Shown here piece by piece: positions 21,943-32,200 of a DNA stretch of 64,000 bases. Both the position numbers and the translations under genes were made by a program. Where the stretch lies: assembly GCA_026874595.1 (NCBI GenBank), contig CM049310.1:35977558-36041557 (forward strand). Direction: 5' to 3'. Positions within the stretch are counted from its first letter, which is position 1. Each line of letters starts with the position of its first letter. The notes under the pieces were generated by a model. The model was not told the DNA's origin. It made no database searches and saw nothing but the letters and a program-made list of their open reading frames with translations. This DNA comes from Sipunculus nudus (Eukaryota; Annelida; Sipuncula; Golfingiida; Sipunculidae).

Positions 21943-22494
21943 ATGGCTGTTTTCGTTCACATGTACCCTGCGGCGACACATGAAAATTATAACACGTGCG
22001 TCTTGTGCGGATACAAGAAGACGTATGACACTAATCGACCATGCTCTCCTGGAAGCCATCATTTTCCAGGAGAACACACCACGCTAGATGAGTCACTGGA
22101 TTGCCTGTTATGCGTCTGCATCGAACCATTGGACGGATGTGCCTCCTTATTTCATCTGGTAGGTGATATTCGTGCTCCTCACATCTATGGTGAAATCTTG
22201 GGTTACTCCTGTTTTCCTTGTGTGTTTTGCGGATGGCAGTGCGATAGGATGCAGGTGCCGTGTGTAACTGATGTCGAATGGAAACGGCTGTTGGGAAAAT
22301 CGGTCTGGCTTACAGACCTGGCATGCGGTGAAAGACGCGCTAGACGATTTCATGAGAAGGTGTCCCGTTACTGGATGCACAGGCCTGTAAATGCAGTGAC
22401 CGTTTTGTACAGGCGCGAGATCGGTTTACCTATACTACAGAACCGTACGCGGTACAGGAGTGGATGTACATGTCGAGCGTGGTCTTCATGCTGA
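21943..22494 (+). CDS. Cysteine-rich putative zinc-binding protein
   Basis: A 183-residue protein starting at ACCATGG. It has several CxxC pairs (CVLCG near residue 20, CLLC, CVFCGWQC near the middle) with His residues between (GSHHFPGEH), and a Cys-rich end (GCTCRAWSSC). This looks like two or more treble-clef or ring-like zinc sites, but the spacing fits no standard RING, BIR or C2H2 pattern. The next gene (22621-23403) is also Cys/His-rich and in the same direction, so the two may be a pair of regulatory proteins. Function unknown. Confidence 0.6.
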   Translation: MAVFVHMYPAATHENYNTCVLCGYKKTYDTNRPCSPGSHHFPGEHTTLDESLDCLLCVCIEPLDGCASLFHLVGDIRAPHIYGEILGYSCFPCVFCGWQCDRMQVPCVTDVEWKRLLGKSVWLTDLACGERRARRFHEKVSRYWMHRPVNAVTVLYRREIGLPILQNRTRYRSGCTCRAWSSC

Positions 22495-22515
22495 CGTAAG
22501 CGTATCGTACGTGCA

Positions 22516-22523
22516 TATATAAT
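22516..22523 (+). promoter_or_regulatory. TATA box of the 22621-23403 gene
   Basis: TATATAAT about 100 bp upstream of the ATG. Confidence 0.45.
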
Positions 22524-22620
22524 ATATGTAGTGGTTGGAGTGAGCTCAGACGTCAATACAGAGTGAGACTGTCAAGGTTATCACTTCGTGTGCAGTGTGC
22601 CTTCATCCGTGCGTACATAT

Positions 22621-23403
22621 ATGAAAATGGATGATATACTAGAGCTATCCGATGACTACACAAGCATGTTTGAGAAGAAAGAAGGGGGACGTACTGCTCC
22701 AGAGCTAGAGGTTTGCTGCATCTGCGGGGTTTCGGTATCATGCCTCCGCTCGCATGTTGTTGTATCTCATCTGCCTTGGTTCGCTGACCCGATCTCCGCC
22801 TGTTCTGTGTGCAGAATGAATTTCGGCGACATCTGGCATCGCAAAGAACACGAGGACAGATTCCACGCAGGACGTTCCTGCCTGCTGCACAAGGACACGT
22901 ATATATGCTACATGATGCCGTATATGCAAAGCATATGCAGAATGTTGGGATGTTCGTACATGAGCAACCTCCCGCTGCTCGTGAGAACAAAGGGGTTGCA
23001 GCTTACACGTTCCTGTCAGCTTTTAGAAGGTGAGTGTCTGTACTTCGTGTCCTGGACAGGAGAGAGGCGTGGTTTTAAACCGGAAGACCCGCGTTATCTC
23101 AAAGACTGCGCGCACTGGCGTGTGCTGCTACGTCTATTGCACGCAACGAGATACCTGACAGGATACGCGTCGAGATACTCGAGTGAATACGCGACAGAGA
23201 ACACTACGCCTGATGACGCCCATTACTCAGGCAACACATGCACGCGCCCCATCCCTGTCGTATCAACCAGTACACACGGCACCCGTAGAAAACGCTCAAG
23301 AGACACTCACGGCGACAGAAAACATAAAACGCGTACACGTAAAAACGCAAAGTCACGGAAACGACGTCACCAGAATGAGCATTCCAGTGGAGAAAACGTA
23401 TAG
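22621..23403 (+). CDS. C2H2-type zinc-finger protein with basic C-terminus
   Basis: A 260-residue protein. The frame begins at 22588 with GTG, and the first ATG is 22621 (a second ATG follows two codons later). Two finger-like blocks, CCICG..CLRSHVVVSH and CSVCRMNFGDIWHRKEHEDRFH, have C-x2-C...H-x3-5-H spacing. The C-terminal ~55 residues are strongly basic (TRRKRSRDTHGDRKHKTRTRK), as in a nuclear localisation or nucleic-acid-binding tail. A nuclear DNA- or RNA-binding regulator is a reasonable inference. No specific viral homologue recognised. Confidence 0.65.
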   Translation: MKMDDILELSDDYTSMFEKKEGGRTAPELEVCCICGVSVSCLRSHVVVSHLPWFADPISACSVCRMNFGDIWHRKEHEDRFHAGRSCLLHKDTYICYMMPYMQSICRMLGCSYMSNLPLLVRTKGLQLTRSCQLLEGECLYFVSWTGERRGFKPEDPRYLKDCAHWRVLLRLLHATRYLTGYASRYSSEYATENTTPDDAHYSGNTCTRPIPVVSTSTHGTRRKRSRDTHGDRKHKTRTRKNAKSRKRRHQNEHSSGENV

Positions 23404-23988
23404 ATCATAAAAAAAAAAACAGTTTATATCCAGTCGACGGCCTTTATGTTTTGTTGGAAAAAAGAGCATGGTCTAATTTGATTTTAAATTTAAACGACAG
23501 AAATTTAAACGAATGAACATTTCTTCTTAAAACATGACTGAAGGCGACTTAACATTGGTTTTTAAGGACACTGTCCTTTCCGTCACGTCAAATACTGTGC
23601 TTCATCTCAGCGCCATGTTTATTGTTTTGTATGTATGCTTGATTTGCACGCAGTAAAAATATTGTCCTGCTTTAACGGGTGTCTGTCGTTCTTTACGCAT
23701 GCCACATTTACACACACCCAAACATGAATCACACAAACATGAATCACGCACCTGATGAATCGCAACAGGAACAAAAGGCGGGGGAGCTCCCGGTGTATGT
23801 TACGTGCATATGAAGGTTATATGTATGTATGTATGGAAACGTATGGCAGGTATCAGTACGAAAAATACACTCAATAATATCAAAGTTGTGTTTATTTTGG
23901 TTTAATTACATGCTTCATCACGCAGTACTTCGGTAACAAAACACTGTCAGGTACAATGAAACGGAGAACCATGCATGTCCGACCTGTG
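23404..23988. other. Intergenic region between convergent genes
   Basis: A 585-bp gap between convergent genes. It holds an A-rich run just after the first stop, a duplicated ACACAAACATGAATCAC at about 23713-23748, a GTAT repeat near 23822 and a minus-strand AATAAA (23891-23896) for the gene at 23989. No gene seen. Confidence 0.5.
23891..23896 (-). terminator. Poly(A) signal of the 23989-24456 gene
   Basis: AATAAA on the minus strand about 93 bp after the stop codon. Confidence 0.5.
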
Positions 23989-24456
23989 TTACTCTTTTTT
24001 GGAGACCTCGACCTTTCCCGGTGTCATTTCGGACAAGATCCTGTCCATCTGTGTTAGGTCTTCCCTCATCTCATGCAACAGTTGCGTCATTTTTTGTAAC
24101 CTCCCAACCATCACTCCCGTTGTACGTGGTGTCCAGGAACTCTGGGTCTGGTCCGGCGTGTGGCCCGACAATGGGTTTCGACGTCCTCTCCCGCGACGGC
24201 GGAGTGTGCGTGCTCGTGTACTCGTTTCACCACCATCTGTCATGCTTGTGTCAGACTTCTCCGCCTGTTCAAGCGTAGAACGTTCCTCCCTGCACGTAGC
24301 ACGGTCCAGTGTGCTAGGGATTGTATTCTTATGCGTCGGTTCGCCTTCTCCGATGTACCACTGTACTTGGGAAGTTTCGTTATGAACGACGTCATTAACA
24401 TCTTCGGGGTCTTCGTGGGTAACGTAATGCCGAGACCTGCTGAACATGGCACCCAT
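23989..24456 (-). CDS. Hypothetical protein with basic stretch and C-terminal helix
   Basis: A 155-residue protein from an ATG at 24456 (a second ATG three codons later). It is Ser/Thr/Glu-rich with a basic block RARTLRRRGRGRRNP near the middle, resembling a nuclear localisation or RNA-binding patch. The C-terminus is an amphipathic, Met-rich helix (MTQLLHEMREDLTQMDRIL), possibly for oligomerisation. A weak TTTATATC lies about 30 bp upstream. No family recognised. Confidence 0.5.
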   Translation of the reverse strand: MGAMFSRSRHYVTHEDPEDVNDVVHNETSQVQWYIGEGEPTHKNTIPSTLDRATCREERSTLEQAEKSDTSMTDGGETSTRARTLRRRGRGRRNPLSGHTPDQTQSSWTPRTTGVMVGRLQKMTQLLHEMREDLTQMDRILSEMTPGKVEVSKKE

Positions 24457-24722
24457 GACACACCGACTTTTCTGTATAATGATATAAAGACAACCGAGCG
24501 GTTGTGCGTGTCGTCAATTATGACGCCTCCTCCTGTCTGGACCGCACTGAACGAAATGAGTCTAGCTTTATAAGCAAGCGGGTGACTGGCGTTTGACGTC
24601 ACATGCCGTGGGCGGAGTCAATGTCGCATGTATTTGCGTTGCACGTGTACAGCTACGCCCCGTCTTGACCAGACTTTGCACTGAAATACGGACGGGCCAC
24701 ATGTCGTCAGCCGACGAATACT

Positions 24723-24730
24723 AATAAAAC
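24723..24730 (+). promoter_or_regulatory. TATA-like box of the 24780-25916 gene
   Basis: AATAAAAC about 55 bp upstream of the ATG, with a CACGTG at 24642-24647 further upstream. Confidence 0.4.
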
Positions 24731-24779
24731 CCACAGTGCAATCGACACGGTCACACTGTAATACAGGCGTGTTTCAGCA

Positions 24780-25916
24780 ATGTCACGAGAGCGGTTTAAC
24801 AGGGAAAACCCGCGCTTTCAACGGATGTTAGACAATATACATAACATGGACGACGAAGAAGATGACGCTGACGATGATTTAGGAGCCGTAGGATGGAGTT
24901 TTCAGCAGGAACTTCCAGGACATATTCACCGTGGCCTTATGGATGAGTCGCTCCAGATGGCACGCGCAAACCCACGCGCAGCAGCAGCACTAGCCGCGTT
25001 CTACGCCGGTGTTCCGGTTGATGACGACGACGTAGGTTTCAGTGAAGAGATGGATGACGATTCTGACATGGAAGACATGGCGTGTAGTATGAATGACTGC
25101 GTGCTGTCAGAAGCAGACGCAGGCGTGGTACCCGATGTTAAGAACACAGGCGCGGGAGAAAGATACACTCAGGAACAGTTGCGTCGCACAGACGAAACTG
25201 GGAGGACTGCGCTGCACAGGCTAATCGAAGAGGGTAGGTATGATGTGGTTTCCCGTATACTGGCAGGGCTGAAAGGACCGAGCTGCTACGTGAAAGGACA
25301 GGAATGCTATGCTGTGTTGAACATTCCCAACAAGAAAGGCCGAACGTGCCTCCACTTGGCTGTCATGAAAGGACAGGCATGCTTGGCAAGGCAACTGGTC
25401 ATGCACGGTGCTGTTTTAGAGGCTCGGGACTCAGATGGTAACACGCCCCTCCACATAGCCTGCGCACGAGGTGACCTGTCGACCGTTAAATGCCTGACAG
25501 CAGTCCTGGGGGAAGAGATGTTGAACATCCCATACTTTGTGCCGTTCACCAAGTTACCTCAAGACATGGACGCGGTAAACAAGGAAGGTCTGGGATTTAT
25601 GCACCTCGCAGCAGCTTGCGGGGTGGAGGAACTGACGGTTCACCTGGTAAACAAGTTGGGAGCGGACGTAAACCAACGGGAAACCCGCAGTGGCAGAACG
25701 GCACTGCACATAGCAGCTGCAGCCGGTTTGAGTACCATGGTTCGGTGCCTGATCGAGAGATGCGGCGCAGACGTACACGTTAAGTCGTCCGACGGCTGGA
25801 CACCCATACAGTCAGCTATGATGAAAAACCAACAGGAAACAGCTGAAATCCTTTTGAATTACATTAAGAAATGCGGCAAAGAAACGTCGGAGGAAAGCGA
25901 TATAGATGAATGCTGA
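24780..25916 (+). CDS. IkB-like ankyrin-repeat protein 1
   Basis: A 378-residue protein. The N-terminal ~120 residues are acidic and disordered-looking (DDEEDDADDDLG, EEMDDDSDMEDM). From about residue 130 come six ankyrin-type repeats: GRTALHRLIEEGRYDVV; GRTCLHLAVMKGQACLARQL; GNTPLHIACARGDLSTVKCL; a long insert, then GLGFMHLAAACGVEELTVHL; GRTALHIAAAAGLSTMVRCL; and a last GWTPIQSAMMKNQQE. The long insertion after the third repeat and the GADVNQRE..GRTALH unit resemble the IkB/Cactus family, which holds NF-kB/Rel dimers in the cytoplasm. The inducible DSGxxS degron of cellular IkB is not visible. Its likely role is a stable NF-kB inhibitor. It is the first of three tandem paralogues. Confidence 0.75.
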   Translation: MSRERFNRENPRFQRMLDNIHNMDDEEDDADDDLGAVGWSFQQELPGHIHRGLMDESLQMARANPRAAAALAAFYAGVPVDDDDVGFSEEMDDDSDMEDMACSMNDCVLSEADAGVVPDVKNTGAGERYTQEQLRRTDETGRTALHRLIEEGRYDVVSRILAGLKGPSCYVKGQECYAVLNIPNKKGRTCLHLAVMKGQACLARQLVMHGAVLEARDSDGNTPLHIACARGDLSTVKCLTAVLGEEMLNIPYFVPFTKLPQDMDAVNKEGLGFMHLAAACGVEELTVHLVNKLGADVNQRETRSGRTALHIAAAAGLSTMVRCLIERCGADVHVKSSDGWTPIQSAMMKNQQETAEILLNYIKKCGKETSEESDIDEC

Positions 25917-26385
25917 GGCGTATGTGTTTAATAAGCGAACTGTCAGGATGTAATCCTGTTTCCTCCGCACACAGAATATACGTCGCCCGATTAGTGTTTT
26001 TAGTAGTGGAGCATCTAAACATTTACGTCATTGGGTTTTTACTTTTACTTAAGCGTAAAACCGGGTATTTCCAAGCGTTAGCTGTATACTGCACACCTGC
26101 CAGAACGTGGGTACGACGTCGTGGTAACATAACCGCTAACACGTAGATTTTCCCGGATGTGTACTACGTCGGTTTACGTTTTGGAATTCACACAATCAGT
26201 GAGTCATCGTCGGTTTTCCCCATGTAAATCATATGCTTGCGTAAACAAGTCAGGAGGGTATGAGTCAGGAGAATGTTCCCCCAATCAGAGACTGTCTATT
26301 GGTTGTCACTAGGAAGCATTGTGTATAAATGTGCCTGACCAGTGCCAACGTCTACATTTTGGATGAACGTCTTTATCGCCGTACC
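25917..26385. other. Promoter region of the second ankyrin gene
   Basis: No gene that I accept. It contains GTAAACAAG at 26241-26249 and TATAAAT at 26324-26330 upstream of the ATG at 26386. Confidence 0.5.
26324..26330 (+). promoter_or_regulatory. TATA box of the 26386-27525 gene
   Basis: TATAAAT 62 bp upstream of the preferred ATG. An ATG at 26329 overlaps the box and cannot be in the transcript. Confidence 0.6.
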
Positions 26386-27525
26386 ATGGCCAGCAGGCGG
26401 CAAATTGAAAGCATTGAACTTGCTAGAGTGTGCGCTGAAGTGTCTGAGTACTCTACCCCGGGTGTTAACTTCATAGACAAGTCTGCGTACTCAACAGAAA
26501 GCGTTTATGTCACGGACGATGACATGAATACAGGGGAAACACTTTCAGAAATGGACACTTCATTGACAAGCATTGACAACGGAACTGGCGGGCTATTACT
26601 AGTGTCGAATCCGACGTGTACCTCGGTTCATTTGTCGGTTTGTGAAGGGTTTGACCCCGAGCTGGACGAGAAGAGAGCTCCCTTTTGGACTCAAGGGTCC
26701 CCTTTCTCTCTGCAGTTGGCCTTTCACATGGCGAAACGCCGTGGTCTTGGGTTGCACGTTTTGCCTGTTTTCCTGAAAAACGCCAAGCGGTTCGTGAACA
26801 ACATATTTGAAGACGTCGGGATGGGCACGGACGAAACACTTTTACACAGTTGCATAAAGAATTGGGGCAGGGAACGTGCTGCCACGGGGATACTGCGCGA
26901 CCTAACGCACAGCCGAGGGATCAACAAGACCGATATGAATGGCGACACCTGCTTGCACCTGGCCGTTAAGAAGGGTATGTATTCACTGGTAAGGCAGTTG
27001 GTGGCTCGCGGTGCTGACACAGAGGCTAGAGACGCGCACGGGAACACACCGTTGCATTTGGCTTCAGCCAGAGGTGACACGATGTGTGCTATGGCTCTGA
27101 CATTGTACCTGACGCATGCAGAAGTGAAAAAATATCTACGTTACAGACCGTTTAACAGAGTCCCCCCAAGGCCGAACATTTTGAATTACGACGGGCAGAC
27201 ATGCGTACATTTGGCTGCGGAAGGTGGGCACAAGGACCTGCTAGGTTGCCTCAAACCGCTGCTGGAGGATGTCGATGCGCCAAATGGAAAGACGGGAAAG
27301 ACTGCACTGTACGAAGCAGCTGAGTCCGGCAGATTAGACATGGTACGATATTTGGTAAATGAATGTTGGGCGAATGCACACGCGCGAGCGTGGAACAGGA
27401 GTTCTCCCTTGGAAGCTGCAATGTCGAACGGGCACGAGGAATGTGTCATGTTTCTTGTAGGGTTGGGTGCTGTACGTCCGGACAATTGCGACAGCGAAGA
27501 CGATAGCATGACCGAGAGTGGATAG
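26386..27525 (+). CDS. IkB-like ankyrin-repeat protein 2
   Basis: A 379-residue protein starting in an ACCATGG context. A Ser/Thr-rich N-terminus of about 150 residues precedes ankyrin repeats: the first around TLLHSCIKNWGRERA, then GDTCLHLAVKKGMYSLVRQL, GNTPLHLASARGDTMCAMAL, a long insert, GQTCVHLAAEGGHKDLLGCL, GKTALYEAAESGRLDMVRYL, and a last degenerate unit. The tail is acidic (CDSEDDSMTES), as in IkB-alpha and Cactus. No DSGxxS degron is seen. It is the closest relative of its two neighbours, with the insertion at the same place. Predicted cytoplasmic Rel/NF-kB binding. Confidence 0.75.
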   Translation: MASRRQIESIELARVCAEVSEYSTPGVNFIDKSAYSTESVYVTDDDMNTGETLSEMDTSLTSIDNGTGGLLLVSNPTCTSVHLSVCEGFDPELDEKRAPFWTQGSPFSLQLAFHMAKRRGLGLHVLPVFLKNAKRFVNNIFEDVGMGTDETLLHSCIKNWGRERAATGILRDLTHSRGINKTDMNGDTCLHLAVKKGMYSLVRQLVARGADTEARDAHGNTPLHLASARGDTMCAMALTLYLTHAEVKKYLRYRPFNRVPPRPNILNYDGQTCVHLAAEGGHKDLLGCLKPLLEDVDAPNGKTGKTALYEAAESGRLDMVRYLVNECWANAHARAWNRSSPLEAAMSNGHEECVMFLVGLGAVRPDNCDSEDDSMTESG

Positions 27526-27912
27526 CTTAATACGAAAGTGCATACACTATGATTGTATACTGTGCCTACTAATTATCCCGCAATGACAGCACTGGCTGAT
27601 GAACCGGGGGGAGGGGGGATGGGTTTCGCTTTCCGGATACAACGTTGTTCAACCCTAAGCACTACCAATGACGTGGCTGTGTGTGACCGTGAACAAAAAT
27701 CCCACATGTCGAATGACGCAATTATCATACTGTGATTTGTGGGGAAATCCGACGTTACCAAAATTAGAGATTACCTCACAAATGTGACTTTCGGATATTC
27801 CATGGGTTAAAAATAGATGTCGTTTTAGCGTATATATATATGACTGTTCTGGTAGTATTTGATAACATACTGTTGCAGTTCACTGTTCGTTTACACGTTT
27901 AGAGACAGAGAC
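27526..27912. other. Promoter region of the third ankyrin gene
   Basis: 387 bp without an accepted gene. It contains a G-run (27607-27617) and the TATATATATA box at 27831-27840. Confidence 0.5.
27831..27840 (+). promoter_or_regulatory. TATA box of the 27913-28707 gene
   Basis: TATATATATA 73 bp upstream of the ATG at 27913. Confidence 0.5.
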
Positions 27913-28707
27913 ATGTTTTGTTCGACGGAGTCAGTCGAGGCTGGGATGCGTAGACTTCACATAAGCGAAAACAGCACCGTCAAAGACATACGCGAGAACA
28001 GCACCGCCAAAGAAGTCACGGTTTCTGGTGCCCCACAGGACGTATCGTCCACCCCGTGTCACATTCTCTCCCGTGACAGTGCCGGTGAGACGTTTCTACA
28101 CAATTGCATATTAGCCGGGATGGAAGGCTGGGCGATATCGGTACTAGACAGAATGGACGGGCCAGGAGTCCTCGACATAGTAAACATACAAGGAGAAACC
28201 TACCTCGAGCTGGCTGTTAGACTTTGCATGCACCAACTCATCCGGCATCTAGTGATGCGCGGAGCGGACGTTACGAAAAGGGACAGACACGCGAACACCC
28301 CACTGCACTTGGCTTGCCAGCGCAAGTGCTCGGAATGCTTGAAATCACTGACATGCTGGGCCGGCTTTGTGATGATGGACAAGCCGGATTTCTACAGGAA
28401 TCTCACGGGTGTTATGAACGCGGACGGTCGCACTTGCATGCACATAGCAGCAGAAGCAGATGCCAGGGACATGCTGAACTATCTTTTATTCGCGCTGCAC
28501 GCGGATCCCAACTGTAAAGAAGGCAAACGAGGCCTGACACCGTTACATGAAGCTGTTCTGCGTGGCAATGTGGACATGGTGAAGTATCTGTTATTAGAAG
28601 CCGGAGCTGACATATCTCTCGAATCCTACGATAGGGAAACAGCACGTTCACTGGCATACGCTACAGACAATTCAGAGATGTGTATGTTCTTACGGATGAT
28701 CGAGTGA
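27913..28707 (+). CDS. IkB-like ankyrin-repeat protein 3
   Basis: A 264-residue, shortest member of the trio. The frame is open to 27859 only through a TTG, so the ATG at 27913 is used. A short N-terminus with a doubled ISENSTVKDIR/RENSTAKEV phrase is followed by repeats GETFLHNCILAGMEGWA, GETYLELAVRLCMHQLIRHL, ANTPLHLACQRKCSECLKSL, an insert, GRTCMHIAAEADARDMLNYL, GLTPLHEAVLRGNVDMVKYL and a final partial unit. It lacks the long acidic N-terminus of its neighbours and has no DSGxxS. Again the likely role is NF-kB inhibition, perhaps with a different Rel partner. Confidence 0.72.
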   Translation: MFCSTESVEAGMRRLHISENSTVKDIRENSTAKEVTVSGAPQDVSSTPCHILSRDSAGETFLHNCILAGMEGWAISVLDRMDGPGVLDIVNIQGETYLELAVRLCMHQLIRHLVMRGADVTKRDRHANTPLHLACQRKCSECLKSLTCWAGFVMMDKPDFYRNLTGVMNADGRTCMHIAAEADARDMLNYLLFALHADPNCKEGKRGLTPLHEAVLRGNVDMVKYLLLEAGADISLESYDRETARSLAYATDNSEMCMFLRMIE

Positions 28708-29226
28708 AACGTGATATGGACAGATATATTTTGGTTTATTTGACATGAACGTGCATGAATTTGATTTGTTTTTACGTTTTTACTTGGTATAAATGTGATG
28801 TATCGTGTACGGTGTTGTTTGTTTTTTATTGTTTCGTGTTTCATGTTAGACAGCATTAATGAACGTGATTTATGCCAGCCTTCGTTCTGTGCACTTGTCA
28901 AATGACGTTCCAATGTATGATGGTATGGATGACGTGTGTGGTAGCTAAGGTGTGGGTCGGTTGCAGCTCAGCTGACTATAAGTCCCCTGAGCTATACTGA
29001 TGATGATCATGCACATCCCTCTTTTTACACCCCGCGTCTTATATCCGATCGGGTTGTACGAGCGCAACAGACGAAGGGTCAGATTGGTCGTTATTTGGTG
29101 TATGTATTTGTGTTTCTGGTCCTAGCGGTTGAATCAGGTATTGGGGTGGATAAAGTCACTGTCACAGTTACTGTGACTTACGTCAACTGATCGGTCACCA
29201 AACGGTCCATGGCATGATAAAACAAA
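28708..29226. other. Intergenic region with a short hairpin
   Basis: 519 bp. It includes a perfect hairpin GTCACAG-TTA-CTGTGAC at 29161-29177, 50 bp upstream of the next gene, and a TGATAAAAC (29216) that may serve as TATA box. No gene seen. Confidence 0.5.
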
Positions 29227-32200
29227 ATGCACACTACACGCATGTGGACACCGCGTTTCAGGTATGAATCACGACGGAAACACAGATCATACCCGGCGGA
29301 TCGAGCGTCGTTCTCCAGGAACGGGTGCAGGCAGTCTTACAGGAGCCTGAAAGAGCAAGTGCACAGACACGAGGACCCGTCACGTCCGGGCAGTTTCCCG
29401 CCACTACGGCAGGATGCAAGAGTTTACGACCAGGTCCGGTCCAAAGCGTTTCCCTACGAAGGCGGCTACGGCCCTAAAAAGGCGTACGCCCATTACACAG
29501 ATGTACCAAACATGGATTCCCAACGGGTATCCCTTGACGTGCCAACACCTTGGCCAGAGGGACATCCCGACATGCTCCACGAGTTAAAAGAACGGTTTGA
29601 ACTGCTGGACAAAGAACGCGTTTCCGCAGACGTCCTAGCAATACAAACCGTCCGGGACCGCGAAACACGTCGGGAATTTCACAATCTGTGCGAACAACTG
29701 GACCGCACGAGGCGGGACGCGGAAAGGATGAAAGACACGTACGTGGAACTGGCAAGACAGAGAAACCTGCTGCACCGTGAACTGAAACGCGCACGTGCAC
29801 TCCGTTCAGTGCGTTGCATAGCTGTACCGTCATGCGATACGACGGTGGGTGACACGGCGTACGGGCCTCCGCCGGCCGAAAAGGTGACGGACGCCGTGGT
29901 GTCTTGCCTGTCGAATGCGCCTTTGTCTGCTGCCGGTTCACGTCCTGTGTTGGTTCATCCGACGGACCTCAGCAGGGAACTCTTGCGTACTTTCACCGGG
30001 GGGTCCTCCGCTTGCACAGGAGCCGTCTTGTCACTGCCTACAGATATGCTCGTTTTTCAATACGTCGCATCTTCCCTGTGTCGGTCTTTGTCCTCTGACG
30101 TCACCACCGCGCTTTACGGTAAGTTCAAGAAGGAATGGGCGCACCATGTTGATATGGCCGTGGGCGATCCCCTCGATATCACAAAGTGTGCAGCCCAAAT
30201 TCGCGTGTCCGTAAAAAATTTCCAAGGTTATCTCGAGAACCACATCAGAGAGCTTTCTGCAGAACTCGTACAACGGGTGGTGCAGCGTGTAAAACTCCAG
30301 GGAAACTACGAGATGTACTGTACATGGACCCTCTCGTTGGGCGCAGTGCCTTACGTGCGTTTACCCCCAGGATCAGGTAACCTCAGCCCTTGCGTGTGCT
30401 CTGGATGGAAATGTGGCTCAACCGAGACCTCCGCCTCAGAGAGCGTTCTTTTGTCAGCCTTGCGTACCTGCTCCACGAAGCTCTGCGACTGCAGCCAAGG
30501 GCATGTCCGCGTCCTTTCACCGGAAGAATGTGTTTTGGTATACCTGGGACCCCAGTCCGGCTTCGGGGTGTCTGTGATGGACCAATCATTTTTCCCATCG
30601 GGCTCCAAGTTTGGGGTGGTATACCCGCACAAACATTTCCGGTGCGACCCGATGGCCACAGCCTGTGGGCAAGTTCTGATGTACAGCAGAGCACGTGGTT
30701 TGTTACAAAGCCTAGCAGAAAACTCGCACATATTCAACTCTAAACCGTGCGTGCTTTTAGGGCAAAAGAGCATGCCTAAGAAACCTGCCGAACAGGATGA
30801 CGACCCGTCTAGCGAAAGAGAGGTCTGTCGCAGGGCACTGAACGCTGCAGAGGAAAAGGTCAATTCGGCCACTTTGGCCGCAGCTAAACTTCACAGGCAG
30901 TTGATGTCATGTAAAGCGAAAGAAAAAACCACAGACGATATGATGAAACTGTTGGGCACAGCCGCGGAATCCGATAGCGCTATCACACGCGGAGCTTTGA
31001 AAAAACTGGTGCCGTGTATCGTGAGCGGAGTCGCGGGTGACTGGGGTAGCATGTACGCTAACCTGCGTGATCTGCAGAAACGGATCACCGCAGGCGGTAC
31101 GCTTGACGACGCGAGAGCACCTCTGTCTTCATCGTCCACATTTCCGGGTGCGGGCCCGAAGTTTAGCCGTGCCCCTCAACGTAACACACAGCGTGTCTGT
31201 GGTAGTACGGATCACGCTGGCGACGGACTGCCCTCCGGCCGCTTGTACGATGGCAGTTTGTCACGCCCTGGAGTCAGCGACCTCGACGCCACGTCAGGGG
31301 TCAGGTACAACGTGCGCGAATTGGAAAGAACCGCGGCCGAGCTGGACATGCAGAGGGGTGTGGCCGAAGCATTGTCCTGGTTCAGTAAGCCGTCGGCTGA
31401 AAAGGAAGCCCTGAGAAGGGCAGAACGCAAGAACGCGGAAGCCGAAAGGGTCATGCAGTACCTGATCGATCTCGTGGAACAGTCAGGGCACGCGCTGGAC
31501 CTGCATAAACACCAAGCCGCCATACACGCCCAACGGTACGTACAGCTGACCGCCCAACTGAACGAATACCAAGAGGAGCAGCGTCGCTTGGGTGAAGCCG
31601 TTCACCTTTACGAGAAATTTATCGAGGAACGCCTCGAACCCACAGAAGAAATGGCCGGTGAACCAATGTGGGACGGCGAAAGGGCTCCACCGAGTCGCGC
31701 ACTCTTGAAACACCTGAAAAACCTTCAACGGGACGTGAAAAGAGCCGTCGATTCGTGTAAAACGGAACAGCGGACAGCAGAGGAACTTGAGGAGGAAATA
31801 GCTGACGACGCGCACGGCCTGTGGCGAGGAGTGTCAGACGTGTACGGGCCCAACCGGCCCGTAGAATCGGGTGGCATCGGGCCGCCCAAAAGCCGGTCCG
31901 CTGCGGGGCCGACAGTCGTTGACGTCACAAACCAGATGGACCCTGTGTTTGGAGAAGTGTTGGGCCACCGGCTGAGCACCGCTGTCCCGGACGTGAAGGC
32001 GTACGCAGACATGGAGCGTGAACAATGGGCTTCAGTTACCATGAACATGCTCAATTTCAACCAAGTGTCGACCTACACAAACAATGCCGTGCGGTACATA
32101 CCACGCAAGGAAACCAACAGAGCCCTCGTCAAACCATACCTCGAAATGGTGTTTCCGAACGTGACGCCGGAATTTGACGTTGACCCGTTACCGTTAGACG

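Noticed and set aside
25910-26146. A 78-codon frame overlapping the stop of the first ankyrin gene
   Set aside because: The ATG overlaps the ankyrin gene's stop codon, there is no promoter, and the hydrophobic stretches are not organised as clear membrane helices. It is more likely chance.
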